DNA of 64,000 bases from Frateuria defendens (GTDB lineage Bacteria > Pseudomonadota > Gammaproteobacteria > Xanthomonadales > Rhodanobacteraceae): contig NZ_LFQR01000028.1 in the NCBI RefSeq assembly GCF_001182895.1, positions 62,001 to 126,000 of the forward strand, in the 5' to 3' direction. The stretch's first letter is position 1. Each line of letters opens with the position of its first letter. A program made the translations under genes and the position numbers. A model generated the notes under the pieces. That model was not told the DNA's origin and made no database searches. It was given only the letters and a program-made list of their open reading frames with translations. This document shows, one piece after another, positions 42,410 to 50,954 of the stretch.

Positions 42410-43384
42410 TTAGTCTCCGCGAACGGCGTGGTCCGGGCGGGCGCTGCCGGCGGGCGCCAGCGACGGTTCCCAGCGATCCAGCGCCTCGCCGGCGCGCAGG
42501 CGGCCAAGTTCGATCAGCTCGCGGGCGCGGTAGAACTCATACGCGGTGGCCATGTTGCGCGGCAGCTGGATCAGCAGGTCCGGCGTGTAGGCGGCCAGGC
42601 GCAGGCGGGCCAGGTTGGCCTGCATCAGGTCCATCGACTGGGCCAGCAGCTCCAGCGCGCCGGGCTCGCGCGGGGCGGGTTCGGCGCCGGCCTTGTCGTT
42701 GTGCGGCAGCAGGCGGGCGATGAACTCGCCGACACGCTGGCGGTAGCCGCCGGTCTCGGCCGGCGGCGCCACCGCCTCCGTCGGCGGCGCTTCGGGGGCG
42801 CCATCCACGCTCACCGCGATCAGGTAGTCGGCCGGCTCGCGGATCAGCGGCGTCACCGGCACCGGGTTGAGCAGGGCGCCGTCCACCAGCCGGCGGCCGT
42901 CCAGCAGGTAGGGCCGGAACACGGTGGGGATGGCGATGGAGGCGCGGATCGCCTCGAACAGCCCGCCGCGGGTCAGCCACACCTCGCGGCCGCGGTCGAT
43001 GTCGGTGGCCACCGCGGTGTAGGCCAGCGGCAGCTCCTCGATCTGCGCATCGCCGATCAGCTCGCGCAGCGTGTCGATGATCTTCTCGCCCTTGATCAGG
43101 CCGCCGCCGGAGAAGGTCCAGTCCACCAGCCGCAGCACGTCGAGCTTGGCCAGCGCGGAGACCCAGTCGCGGTACACCTCGAGCTTGCCCATGGCGTAGA
43201 CGCCGCCGATCAGCGCGCCCATCGAACTGCCGGCGATGGCGACGATGCGGTAGCCACGGCGCTCGATCTCCTCGATGGCGCCGATGTGCGCCAGCCCCTT
43301 GGCGCCGCCGGAGCCGAGCGCGAGCGCCACGGTGGGGCGGCGGTCCGCGAGTGCGGCGAGCGTGGTGGGAGCGGAGGAATCCAT
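42410..43384 (-). CDS. Patatin-like phospholipase (RssA-type)
   Basis: A 324-residue lipid hydrolase with a Ser-Asp dyad. The oxyanion segment ALALGSGGAKGLAHIGAIEE is followed by the nucleophile elbow IAGSSMGALIGGVYAMGKL (GSSMG, about residue 53) and the DGA motif in GRRLVDGALLNPVPVTPLI. The C-terminal third (about 225-324) is helical and Pro/Ala-rich with no known domain. Relatives act on glycerophospholipids in the cytoplasm or at the membrane. No signal peptide is seen. Confidence 0.92.
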   Translation of the reverse strand: MDSSAPTTLAALADRRPTVALALGSGGAKGLAHIGAIEEIERRGYRIVAIAGSSMGALIGGVYAMGKLEVYRDWVSALAKLDVLRLVDWTFSGGGLIKGEKIIDTLRELIGDAQIEELPLAYTAVATDIDRGREVWLTRGGLFEAIRASIAIPTVFRPYLLDGRRLVDGALLNPVPVTPLIREPADYLIAVSVDGAPEAPPTEAVAPPAETGGYRQRVGEFIARLLPHNDKAGAEPAPREPGALELLAQSMDLMQANLARLRLAAYTPDLLIQLPRNMATAYEFYRARELIELGRLRAGEALDRWEPSLAPAGSARPDHAVRGD

Positions 43385-43480
43385 AGTGGCCTTGACCCGT
43401 GCGGCGACGCCGCCACGATACGTTCGCGCCGGCCCGCCGTGAAGCGGCGGCGATGCGCCCCGCCGCGGCGGGGCATGCGG

Positions 43481-44467
43481 TCAGCGTGGCGGCGCCTGGT
43501 AGTCCTCCAGCGCCAGCTTGAGCAGGATCTTCATCTCCTCGCGCAGCGGCAGCGGCGCCACGATCTGCGCGTCCGGCCCGTACTTGAGCACGTCCATCAG
43601 CAGTTCCTTGGCGTTGGAGTACGGCACTTTCAGCTCGTAGCGGCCGTCGGGCAGCCAGCCGCCCTGCTGCTGCGAGTGCCAGTGCTCGTCGGCCACCCAG
43701 CGCGCGGCGTGCGAGGAGAAGCGGATGGTGGCCCAGGCCTTGGGCTTGCCGGCGAAGATGCCGTAGCTGGAGGCGAGCAGGTCGTTGAGGTCCGCCTCGG
43801 CCACGTCGGTGGCGGCCGCGTCCTGCACCTGCGGCTCGGCGATGCGGTCCACCGCGAAGCTGCGCAGCGCCTCGCGGTCGTGGTCCCAGGCGTCCAGGTA
43901 CCAGTTGTCGCGGTAGTGGGTGAGGCGCTGCGGCGACACCGTGCGGCGGCTGTCGGCGTTGGTGGTGCGGGCGCGGTAGCGGAAGCGCAGCTGGCGCCGC
44001 TCCAGCACCGCGCCGGCGACGATGCGGAACACCTGCTGGTCGAGCCGGCGCTCGCCCCAGCTGATCACCCGGATGCGCTCGATCGGCAGCGCCTTGCCGC
44101 TGTCGTGGTCGGACAGGAGGTGCTCGATGCGCGCCTTGAACGGCGCCAGCGCGCCGGCCAGCACGCCGCCGGGGCCGGAGCGGCCGATCAATTCGTTGAG
44201 CGCGAGCAGCGCGGCCAGCTCGTCGGAGGTGAGCCACAGGCCCGGCAGCTCGAAGCGCTCACCCTCGCCCGTCTCGTAGCGGAACGCGGCCTGCTCGCCG
44301 CCGGCACTCTCCACCGGCGCGCCCAGCGCGTCGCGCAGGAAGGCGATGTCGCGGTAGAGCGTGGCGCGCGAGCACTGTAACTCGTCCATCAGCCGCGGCA
44401 GCGCCACCGGGTAGTGCGCGGATTTCAGCAGCCGGTGCAGGGTGAGGATGCGCTCGTAACGGTCCAT
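43481..44467 (-). CDS. WYL-domain transcriptional regulator (YafY-like)
   Basis: A 328-residue regulator. An N-terminal HTH_11/DeoR-like helix-turn-helix (DRYERILTLHRLLKSAHYPV; LMDELQCSRATLYRDIAFLR) is followed by the WYL domain (LRFRYRARTTNADSRRTVSP; RDNWYLDAWDHDREALRSFA) and a WCX extension at the end. WYL domains bind nucleic acid or nucleotide ligands. It is divergent from the membrane protein gene at 44587, its likely target, with about 120 bases between starts. A run of eight C residues (about 44552-44559) lies in the gap. Confidence 0.9.
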   Translation of the reverse strand: MDRYERILTLHRLLKSAHYPVALPRLMDELQCSRATLYRDIAFLRDALGAPVESAGGEQAAFRYETGEGERFELPGLWLTSDELAALLALNELIGRSGPGGVLAGALAPFKARIEHLLSDHDSGKALPIERIRVISWGERRLDQQVFRIVAGAVLERRQLRFRYRARTTNADSRRTVSPQRLTHYRDNWYLDAWDHDREALRSFAVDRIAEPQVQDAAATDVAEADLNDLLASSYGIFAGKPKAWATIRFSSHAARWVADEHWHSQQQGGWLPDGRYELKVPYSNAKELLMDVLKYGPDAQIVAPLPLREEMKILLKLALEDYQAPPR

Positions 44468-44586
44468 GGGGTGTCGTCGCGGGAAGCCTTGTGTAGCATG
44501 GGTGCGGGCCGGCGCGGCCGCAAGCGCGCCGACCGGGCGGCCGCGGCCGCCGCCCCCCCCCGCATTCGCGCAGGTTTCTCCCCACG

Positions 44587-45471
44587 ATGCTGACGACCAG
44601 TGACACGCACGCCGCCGACACCGCCGACACGGGCATGCCGGTGTCGCGCGTGACACCGTCCTGGCCATCGGTGCTGCTGCAGGTGCTGGCGGTGAGCGGC
44701 TACGGCATCTGGCTCCTGCTCGGCATCGCGCTCACGCTCGGCATCTACCGCGACGGCCGCGGCGAAGCGCTGGTGCCGCTGACCTTGGGCGCGGGCTTCG
44801 TCAGCCTGGGCCTGCTCGCCGCCTGCCTGCCGCTGCCGCGCGCGCCGACCTGGTACGGCTGGCGCCCGGGGCGCGGCAGCTGGCCCACCCGCGAGGCGCT
44901 GCTGGCGCTGTTCGCCTACCTGCCGATGCTGGCGGCGGCCGGGCTGGTGCGCGGCGACAACGATTTCTGGGCGACCCGCCTGGCCGGCGCGGTGCTGGCG
45001 CTGTGCAGCGCGGCCTGCCTGGCCTGCAACCCCTGCTGCGGGCAGGCCGCGGCGGCGGGCCCGCGCGAGGGCGGCATGCTGTCGGCTGTGGGGCGCGGCG
45101 TTTCGGCCTGCTACAGCGGCGGCCTGTGGCTGTGGCTGTGCCTGGCCGCGCAGGACGAGTCGGTGCATCCGGCCGGCACCCATTCGTGGATCATGGTGCT
45201 GGTCGCGCTGGCCCTGCTGCTCGGCCTGATCGAGGGCGTGCGCTGGCAGGCCCTGCAGCCGGAGGCGGCCGCGCCGCGGCCGTTGCGGCCGGTCCGCTTC
45301 GTCGCCGCGGCCTTCACCTATGCCTTGCCCTGCGTGGCCCTGTTGCTGGACGACCAGCTGGATGCGGGGCCGCTGGTGGTGGGCGTGGCGGCGTTGAGCT
45401 GCCTGGCCGGCAAGACCATCGAGCAGCGCCTGTACGAGACGGAGTCGAACCGGCTCGATGCGGCCGCCTGA
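44587..45471 (+). CDS. Polytopic membrane protein of unknown function
   Basis: A 294-residue protein with about eight hydrophobic helices, the first at SVLLQVLAVSGYGIWLLLGI and the last at FTYALPCVALLL plus LVVGVAALSCLAGKTIEQRL. A cysteine cluster (AACLACNPCCGQ, about residues 140-151) might bind metal or form disulphides. It is divergent from a WYL regulator, which may control it. No family is recognised with confidence. Confidence 0.7.
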   Translation: MLTTSDTHAADTADTGMPVSRVTPSWPSVLLQVLAVSGYGIWLLLGIALTLGIYRDGRGEALVPLTLGAGFVSLGLLAACLPLPRAPTWYGWRPGRGSWPTREALLALFAYLPMLAAAGLVRGDNDFWATRLAGAVLALCSAACLACNPCCGQAAAAGPREGGMLSAVGRGVSACYSGGLWLWLCLAAQDESVHPAGTHSWIMVLVALALLLGLIEGVRWQALQPEAAAPRPLRPVRFVAAAFTYALPCVALLLDDQLDAGPLVVGVAALSCLAGKTIEQRLYETESNRLDAAA

Positions 45472-45507
45472 GCCCGCCGGGGGCGATGGTTCACAGCAAG
45501 TTCAAAG

Positions 45508-45525
45508 CGCTACGTTATCGTAGCG
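45508..45525. promoter_or_regulatory. Perfect 7-bp inverted repeat upstream of the DUF481 gene
   Basis: CGCTACG-TTAT-CGTAGCG lies about 35 bases before the ATG of the outer membrane protein gene. Position and symmetry suit a repressor or activator site or a hairpin in the leader. TTCAAA (45501-45506) and the T-rich DNA after it may be promoter parts, but no convincing -35/-10 pair was found. Confidence 0.5.
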
Positions 45526-45560
45526 TTTCACCTTTGTTTAACGTACGGAATGGGTCCCTC

Positions 45561-46373
45561 ATGAAAAGGCCTCTGATCATCGGCATGCTGCTCGCCCTCG
45601 CCGGCACGGCCCTCCACGCGCAGGACGCGGGCACCGGCACGGCGGCGAACAACGGTGGCTGGACGGGCTCGGGCGAATTCGGCTTCGCCTCCTCGCACGG
45701 CAACTCGCGCACCGAGAACGCCAATGCCAAGCTCGGCCTCAGCCAGGAAAACGAGTACTGGAAGAACAACTTCTTCCTCACCGGCCTGCGCTCCAAGGGC
45801 GAGACCACGGTGGAGGACGCCAACGGCAACACCGTCGACCGCATGACCACCACCGCCAACCGCTACGCCGCCGGCGCCTCGGTGGGCTACAAGTTCGACC
45901 CGCGCAGCTACCTGGTGGGCGCGGCCCGCTACGAGCACGACGACTTCGGCGCCAACCTCTGGCAGGGCACGGTGTCGCTGGGCTACGGCTACATCGCGCT
46001 GAAGAACGAGCGCACCGAGCTGTCGTTCGAAATCGGCCCCGGCTACAAGAAGTACCGCCCGGCCGACACCACTGTGACGGCGGCGGACGGCAGCACCGTC
46101 GTGCAGCGCCAGCCCACCGAGAGCGAGCCGGTGGCGCGCGGACTGGTCAACTACAAGTACCGCCTCAACAGCAACACCGCCTTCGAGGACACCTTCCTCA
46201 CCGAGGCGGGCACCAAGAACACCTACTACCAGAACGACGCCGGCCTGTCGGTCAGCATGACCAAGAAGATGGCGCTCAAGCTCGGCTTCCAGGTGCGCTA
46301 CAACAGCGACGTGCAGCCGGGTACCAAGAACACCGACACCCTGGCCACCACCAACCTCGTCTACAACTTCTGA
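45561..46373 (+). CDS. DUF481 (YdiY-like) outer membrane beta-barrel protein
   Basis: A 270-residue protein with a signal peptide (MKRPLIIGMLLALAGTALHA, cut before QDAGTG). The DUF481 features are GWTGSGEFGFASSHGNSRTE, then LGLSQENEYWKNNFFLTGLR, then a string of alternating beta strands (YAAGASVGYKFDPRSYLVGA; GYGYIALKNERTELSFEIGP) to the C-terminal aromatic LVYNF. It is the only gene of its unit and has a strong terminator. Function in the family is unknown; in some bacteria it responds to envelope or salt stress. Confidence 0.9.
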   Translation: MKRPLIIGMLLALAGTALHAQDAGTGTAANNGGWTGSGEFGFASSHGNSRTENANAKLGLSQENEYWKNNFFLTGLRSKGETTVEDANGNTVDRMTTTANRYAAGASVGYKFDPRSYLVGAARYEHDDFGANLWQGTVSLGYGYIALKNERTELSFEIGPGYKKYRPADTTVTAADGSTVVQRQPTESEPVARGLVNYKYRLNSNTAFEDTFLTEAGTKNTYYQNDAGLSVSMTKKMALKLGFQVRYNSDVQPGTKNTDTLATTNLVYNF

Positions 46374-46400
46374 GGCGCCGACGCGGCGCCCGTGTTGTCC

Positions 46401-46437
46401 ACGGCCCCGGCATGCGCGCCGGGGCCGTTCTTTTTTT
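46401..46437 (+). terminator. Intrinsic terminator of the DUF481 gene
   Basis: ACGGCCCCGG and CCGGGGCCGT form a perfect 10-bp stem around CATGCGCG, followed by TCTTTTTTT. It lies 28 bases after the DUF481 stop and is the clearest rho-independent terminator in the window. On the other strand it lies just past the hemC stop at 46456 but lacks a T-run. Confidence 0.95.
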
Positions 46438-46455
46438 GGACGTCCAGACGTCCCT

Positions 46456-47373
46456 TCAGCGGGGGAGGAACTCGCCGGCGCCCTGCGCGAGCAGCGCCTC
46501 GGCCACGCGCCGGCCGAGGCCTTCCGGGTCGTCCGCGCCGGCCTCGGCCTCGGCCTGGAGCAGGCGGCCGCCGGCGGCGTCGCCGACCAGGCCGCGCAGG
46601 TAGAGGCCGTGCTCGGTGAGCACGCACCACGCGCCCACCGGCACCGAGCAGCTGCCGCCCAGTGCCTGGTTCATGGCGCGCTCGGCGGCCACCGTGGTGC
46701 GGGTGTCGGCATCGTCCAGGGCGGCCAGCAGTTCGAGCACCGCCGGACGGTCGGCGCGGGCCTCGACGGCGATCGCCGCCTGCCCCGGCGCCGGCAGCCA
46801 GTCCGGCGCGCCGAGGCGGCCGCGGATGCGCGCGTGCAGGCCCAGGCGTTCCAGCCCGGCGCAGGCGAGCACGATCGCGTCGTACTGCCCGGCGTCGAGC
46901 TTGGCCAGCCGCGTGCCCACGTTGCCGCGCAGGTCGAGGAGTTCGAGGTCCGGCCGCAGCGCGCGCAGCTGCGCCTGCCGCCGCAGCGAGGAGGTGCCCA
47001 CGCGGGCACCCGGCGGCAGCGCGGCGAGGTCCGCCCAGGCGTTGCTGACGAAGGCGTCGGCGGCGTCCGCGCGCGGCAGGATCGCCGCCAGCGTGAAGCC
47101 GGGCTCCAGTTCCGCCGGCACGTCCTTCAGCGAGTGCACGGCGAGGTCGGCGTGGTCTTCCAGCATCGCCACCTCCAGTTCCTTGAGGAACAGCCCCTTG
47201 CCGCCGACGGCGGCGAGCGGCCGGTCGACGATCTCGTCGCCGCGGGTGGACAGCGGCACCAGCTCCACCGCCAGGCCCGGGTGCGCGGCGCGCAGCTGCG
47301 CCGCCACGTGCTCGGCCTGCCACAGCGCGAGCGCGCTCTTGCGGGTGGCGATACGGAGGATGCTGGGGGACAT
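46456..47373 (-). CDS. hemC: Porphobilinogen deaminase (hydroxymethylbilane synthase)
   Basis: A 305-residue enzyme joining four porphobilinogens into hydroxymethylbilane for haem synthesis. Signatures are [20 protein letters not shown] at the start, [60 protein letters not shown], and the cofactor-attachment cysteine in [15 protein letters not shown] (about residue 242). It follows algR by about 280 bases, reproducing the algZ-algR-hemC order of Pseudomonas. No hemD gene follows; the convergent DUF481 gene does. Confidence 0.96.
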   Translation of the reverse strand: MSPSILRIATRKSALALWQAEHVAAQLRAAHPGLAVELVPLSTRGDEIVDRPLAAVGGKGLFLKELEVAMLEDHADLAVHSLKDVPAELEPGFTLAAILPRADAADAFVSNAWADLAALPPGARVGTSSLRRQAQLRALRPDLELLDLRGNVGTRLAKLDAGQYDAIVLACAGLERLGLHARIRGRLGAPDWLPAPGQAAIAVEARADRPAVLELLAALDDADTRTTVAAERAMNQALGGSCSVPVGAWCVLTEHGLYLRGLVGDAAGGRLLQAEAEAGADDPEGLGRRVAEALLAQGAGEFLPR

Positions 47374-47527
47374 GGAACTCGGCTCTACGACGATGGTGGC
47401 CCCCTATTGTCGCGCACCTGCCGTGCGCGTGCTGGCGCGGGGCCCGGCGTGCGACGCGACGACCCAGGGCGGCGGGCGCGGCGACGGCGATCGTCATGAT
47501 CTTCTCGCGCAGCGCCGCCTTAAAACG

Positions 47528-47610
47528 TGTAGAAGCGCGCCTTGCGCGCGATAAGGCCTGCGCCACGGCGACGCCGTCACGCCCCGGTCGTGCGCGAGCG
47601 CGCTGCTGCA
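47528..47610. repeat. GTAG-type intergenic repeat, copy 2 (degenerate)
   Basis: The element begins TGTAG and carries GCGCGCCTTGCGCGCGA at 47535-47551, identical to the left arm of copy 1. The right arm is imperfect (GTGCGCGAGCGCGC) and the end is CTGCTGCA. It lies in the 278-base gap between algR and hemC and may affect read-through between them. No other content is seen in that gap. Confidence 0.75.
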
Positions 47611-47651
47611 CGGCCCGGCACGCCAGCGGCGGCAAGAGCGTAAACAGGCTC

Positions 47652-48356
47652 TCAGCCCATCCTCAGCCGCCGGCGCACCGCGGCCAGGTTGCGCCGGCTC
47701 ACCTCGGGGCTGAAGTCGGTGCCGGCGAGGCGGGCCAGCACGCGGCCGTCGGCGAAGGTCTTCAGGCCGATCAGGCGCTGCGCCGGCACCAGGCAGTTGC
47801 GGTGCAGGCGCACCAGCTGCTCCGGGTAGGCCTCCTCCAGCTGGCGCAGCGAGGTCTCCAGCAGCAGCGCGTCGCGGGCGCGGCGCGCCACCACGTATTT
47901 TTCCTCCGCCAGCAGGCAGACCACCTCGGCCAGCGCCACCTTGAGCTGCTCGCCGCGCACGCGCGCGTGCAGGTGGCCGCCGGCCTCGTGCGGCGCGGCG
48001 GCCAGGCGCTGCCGTGCGCGCTGCAGCGCCTCGCGCAGGCGTTCGAGACGCACCGGTTTGAGCAGGTAGTCCACCGCGCCCAGCTCGAAGGCGTGCAGCG
48101 CGTGGTTCTCGTAGGCGGTGCAGAACACCACCTGTGGCCCGCCGCGGCCGGCCAGTTGCGCGGCCAGCACGGTGCCGTCCTGGCCGGGCATGTTGATGTC
48201 GAGCAGCAGCAGGTCCGGATGCAGGCGGCCGATCGCCTCCAGCGCGGCCTCGCCGTCGCCGACGCTGTCGACGACCTGGGCGTCCTCGCACTCCTCGAGC
48301 AGCGCGGCCAGGCGCAGGCGCGCCAGCGGCTCGTCATCGACGATCAGCACGCGCAT
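47652..48356 (-). CDS. algR: LytTR-family response regulator (AlgR-like)
   Basis: A 234-residue regulator. The receiver domain has MRVLIVDDEPLARLRLAALL, the phosphoacceptor aspartate in LLLLDINMPGQDGTVL (about residue 53), the FCTAYENHALHAFE segment and the lysine in DYLLKPVRLERLREAL. The LytTR DNA-binding domain follows (VVCLLAEEKYVVARRARDAL; EAYPEQLVRLHRNCLVPAQR). In Pseudomonas AlgR controls alginate, twitching and virulence genes; here targets are unknown. Its start lies inside the end of the kinase gene. Confidence 0.92.
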   Translation of the reverse strand: MRVLIVDDEPLARLRLAALLEECEDAQVVDSVGDGEAALEAIGRLHPDLLLLDINMPGQDGTVLAAQLAGRGGPQVVFCTAYENHALHAFELGAVDYLLKPVRLERLREALQRARQRLAAAPHEAGGHLHARVRGEQLKVALAEVVCLLAEEKYVVARRARDALLLETSLRQLEEAYPEQLVRLHRNCLVPAQRLIGLKTFADGRVLARLAGTDFSPEVSRRNLAAVRRRLRMG

Positions 48357-49392
48357 CGCGTTCCTCCTTCGCCGGCAGTTCCAGGCGCACCACGTAGCGT
48401 TCGCCGGCCGGGCCGGCCTGCACCCGCGCGCGCGCGCCGTAACGGTAGGCCACGCGCCGACGCACGTTGTCCAGGCCGTGGCCGTTGCCGCCGATGGCCG
48501 GGGCGGGCGGCAGCGGGTTGTCGATCTCGATGTGGAGCCCCGCCGCGTCCCGCGTGCCGCGCAGGATCACCTCGCCGCCCTCGCGCAGCGGCTGGATGCC
48601 GTGGCGCACCGCGTTCTCCACCAGCGGCTGCAGCAGCAGGCGTGGCAGCGGGTAGTCGCCGGGCAGCGCATCCAGTTCGCGGCGGATGCGCAGCCGTCCG
48701 CCCAGGCGCAACTGTTCGATGGCGAGATAGCGCTCGACCAGCGCGAGTTCCTCGCCGAGAGTGCCGTCGTGGATGCCGTCCTGCCCCAGCGCGGCGCGGA
48801 ACAGTTCGGACAAGTCCTCGATGGTGCGCTCGGCCGCGGCCGGGTCGACCCGCACCAGCGCCGCCACCGTGTTCATGCTGTTGAACAGGAAGTGCGGCCG
48901 GATGCGCGCCTGCAATGCCTCCACCTGCGCGCGGCTCACCGCGGCCAGGCGCGCCTGCCACTGCGCCAGCACGTAGAAGTAGCGCAGCATGGCGGCGCCG
49001 AGCAGCGCGGCGGCGAGCGTGCTGTCGCGCACGAACGGCGCGCGCACGTCCAGCAGGCCCAGTTGCAGCGAGGCATCCAGCCAGCGCGCCACCGCGCTGG
49101 CCAGCGCCACCATCGCCACCATCAGCCCCCACACGCCCGCATATGGCAGCCGGCCCGGCAGCCGGCGCAGCCATGGCGAGAGCTTGCACAGCGCCACCGT
49201 GAGCAGCAGCGCCAGCCAGGCGATGAAGGCCATGCCCACGGCGAAGCCGGACCCGCCGCGGCTGCCGCCGGGCGCCAGCCACATCAGGCACACGCACAGC
49301 GCGCCGACCACGAACAGCGCGAACAGCACCGGCAGGCTGCAGAAGTCCGGCAGCGGGCTCGGTTCGCGGGTGCGGGGGGCGTGGGCGCGCAT
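48334..49392 (-). CDS. algZ: Sensor histidine kinase of the LytS/AlgZ type
   Basis: A 352-residue membrane kinase with four to five N-terminal helices (from about residue 18: SLPVLFALFVVGALCVCLMW). The His-kinase box is ALQARIRPHFLFNSMNTVAA, followed by AAERTIEDLSELFRAALG. The ATP site is GGNGHGLDNVRRRVAYRYG, with PRLLLQPLVENAVRHGIQPL. It overlaps algR by 23 bases. The ATG at 49392 is preferred; a GTG at 49416 would add 8 residues. Neither has a strong ribosome site. It is expected to phosphorylate the adjacent LytTR regulator. Confidence 0.9.
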   Translation of the reverse strand: MRAHAPRTREPSPLPDFCSLPVLFALFVVGALCVCLMWLAPGGSRGGSGFAVGMAFIAWLALLLTVALCKLSPWLRRLPGRLPYAGVWGLMVAMVALASAVARWLDASLQLGLLDVRAPFVRDSTLAAALLGAAMLRYFYVLAQWQARLAAVSRAQVEALQARIRPHFLFNSMNTVAALVRVDPAAAERTIEDLSELFRAALGQDGIHDGTLGEELALVERYLAIEQLRLGGRLRIRRELDALPGDYPLPRLLLQPLVENAVRHGIQPLREGGEVILRGTRDAAGLHIEIDNPLPPAPAIGGNGHGLDNVRRRVAYRYGARARVQAGPAGERYVVRLELPAKEERDARADRR

Positions 49393-49423
49393 CGGCGCAG
49401 TATGCCGTCGCCGCACGGGGGAT

Positions 49424-50089
49424 TCAGCGCAGGCGTTCGCCCATCCAGCGCTTGAGGTCGGCGATTTCCTCGGCGCTGACCGAATGCGGCATCGGGTAGG
49501 TGTGCCAGTCCACCGCGTAGCCGAGCGCGGCCAGCGCGGCGCGCGAGTCTTCGGCGCGGGCGAGCGCGATCACCGGGTCCTGCGTGCCGTGGGCGAAGAA
49601 GACCGGGATCGCCGCGTTGGCCGCGCTGCGCTCGGCCGACAGCGAGCCGGCCAGCGGCAGGAAGGTGGAGAGGCCGACTGCGCCGGCGAGCGGTTCGGCA
49701 TGGCGCAGCGCCGTGGCCAGCGCGATCGCGCCACCCTGCGAGAAGCCGGCCAGCAGGATGCGCCCGGCCGGCACGCCGCGTTCGCGTTCGCGCGCGATCA
49801 GGGCTTCGGTGGCGGCGATGGCGGCGCGGATGCCGGCCTCGTCCTGCGGGACGCCCGGGCCGAAGCCGAGGATGTCGAACCAGGCGCGCATCGGCATGCC
49901 GCCGTTGATGGTCACCGGCCGCACCGGCGCGTGCGGGAACACGAAGCGCAGCGCCGGCCATGCCGGGTCGACCAGCTCCGGCACGATCGGCGCGAAGTCG
50001 TGGCCGTCGGCGCCCAGGCCATGCAGCCAGATCACGCTGTGGGTGGGGTGGGGGGCGGTTTCGTGTTCGACGGTGGGGAGTAGGCTCAT
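49424..50089 (-). CDS. Alpha/beta-hydrolase carboxylesterase (phospholipase/carboxylesterase family, YpfH-like)
   Basis: A 221-residue serine esterase. The oxyanion region THSVIWLHGLGADGHDFAPI is followed by FVFPHAPVRPVTINGGMPMR, the nucleophile GFSQGGAIALATALR (Ser about 118), the aspartate in FFAHGTQDPVIALARAE and the histidine in MPHSVSAEEI. Relatives cleave short acyl esters and lysophospholipids. The start MSLLPTVEHET is supported by family length. Confidence 0.94.
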   Translation of the reverse strand: MSLLPTVEHETAPHPTHSVIWLHGLGADGHDFAPIVPELVDPAWPALRFVFPHAPVRPVTINGGMPMRAWFDILGFGPGVPQDEAGIRAAIAATEALIARERERGVPAGRILLAGFSQGGAIALATALRHAEPLAGAVGLSTFLPLAGSLSAERSAANAAIPVFFAHGTQDPVIALARAEDSRAALAALGYAVDWHTYPMPHSVSAEEIADLKRWMGERLR

Positions 50090-50159
50090 GGCGATGGCGG
50101 CGAGGGCAAAGGCCGCATCGTAGCAGCCGCGCCGCGGCATGCCCGCGCTCGCGCAGGGC

Positions 50160-50207
50160 GTCGCGCCGGCCTTCGCGCCGGCCTTCGCGCCGGCCTTCGC
50201 GCCGCCG
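50160..50207. repeat. 12-bp tandem repeat, about four copies
   Basis: The unit TTCGCGCCGGCC is repeated in full at 50172-50183 and 50184-50195, with a variant GTCGCGCCGGCC before and a truncated TTCGCGCCGCCG after. It lies in the gap between the esterase gene and the mscS remnant. Such arrays arise by slippage and may vary between strains. Confidence 0.7.
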
Positions 50208-50246
50208 GCCGGTCAGGCGCGGGGACGCCTGCGCGACGCCATCGGG

Positions 50247-50890
50247 TCAGCCGGCCGCCTCGTGTCGCGGCGCCGCGGCCGGCCGGGGGAAGTACACCGG
50301 CGTGTAGATGTCCACGCCGGCCTCGGCGAACACGCGCTGCACGTGGCGGCGCAGGTCCGAGTACGAGTAGATGAAGGGCCGGCGCGTGGGCTGGCGGGTG
50401 TCGGCGTTGGGCTGGTAGCGGGCGACGGTGTTCTCCAGCCCCGCATGCAGCACGTAGGGCGCGGGCGAGGCCTCGATGCCCGGCGTGCGCCGCGCGGCCT
50501 CGAGCAGCAGCGGCTCGAGCGTCTCCCAGGCCAGCTCGTAGCCCAGCGACAGCGGCATGTGCAGGATCACGCCCTCGCGCGCCGCCAGCCCGCTGTAGCT
50601 CACCATCTACCCGGCGAGAGGACCTGCGCGTTGGGAATGGTGACGATCTCGTTCTGCGGCGTGCGCAGGCGCGTCAGCAGCAGGCTGCGCTCCACCACCG
50701 CGCCCTCGGTCTGGGCGATGCGCAGGTAGTCGCCGATCTGGTAGGGGCGCATGTAGGTCAGCATCACCCCCGAGACGATGTTGCCCACCGCCGGGGAGGG
50801 GCCCAGCGACACCAGTACGCCGCGGAACACCGAGATGCCCTTGAACGCATCCGAGCTGGCCGCCGGCAGGTAGGGGGAGACAGTGCGCCG
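50247..50890 (-). pseudogene. Broken MscS-type channel gene
   Basis: Two minus-strand pieces together cover the C-terminal two thirds of an MscS-like protein. The upstream piece (about 50600-50890) has AASSDAFKGISVFRGVLVSL, AVGNIVSGVMLTYMRPYQIG and TPQNEIVTIPNAQVL. The downstream piece (50247-50606) resumes with VSYSGLAAREGVILHMPLSL and LLLEAARRTPGIEASPAPYV. The frame changes at about 50600-50615, where the first piece runs into SPGRW and a stop. The N-terminal membrane helices are missing altogether. It is thus truncated and frameshifted, and probably inactive. Confidence 0.85.
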
Positions 50891-50954
50891 GTGGCTTCCG
50901 GCGCGGTGTCCGGGCATGGCGGAGGCGGCAACGCGGCAACGCGCTGCGCGCGGC

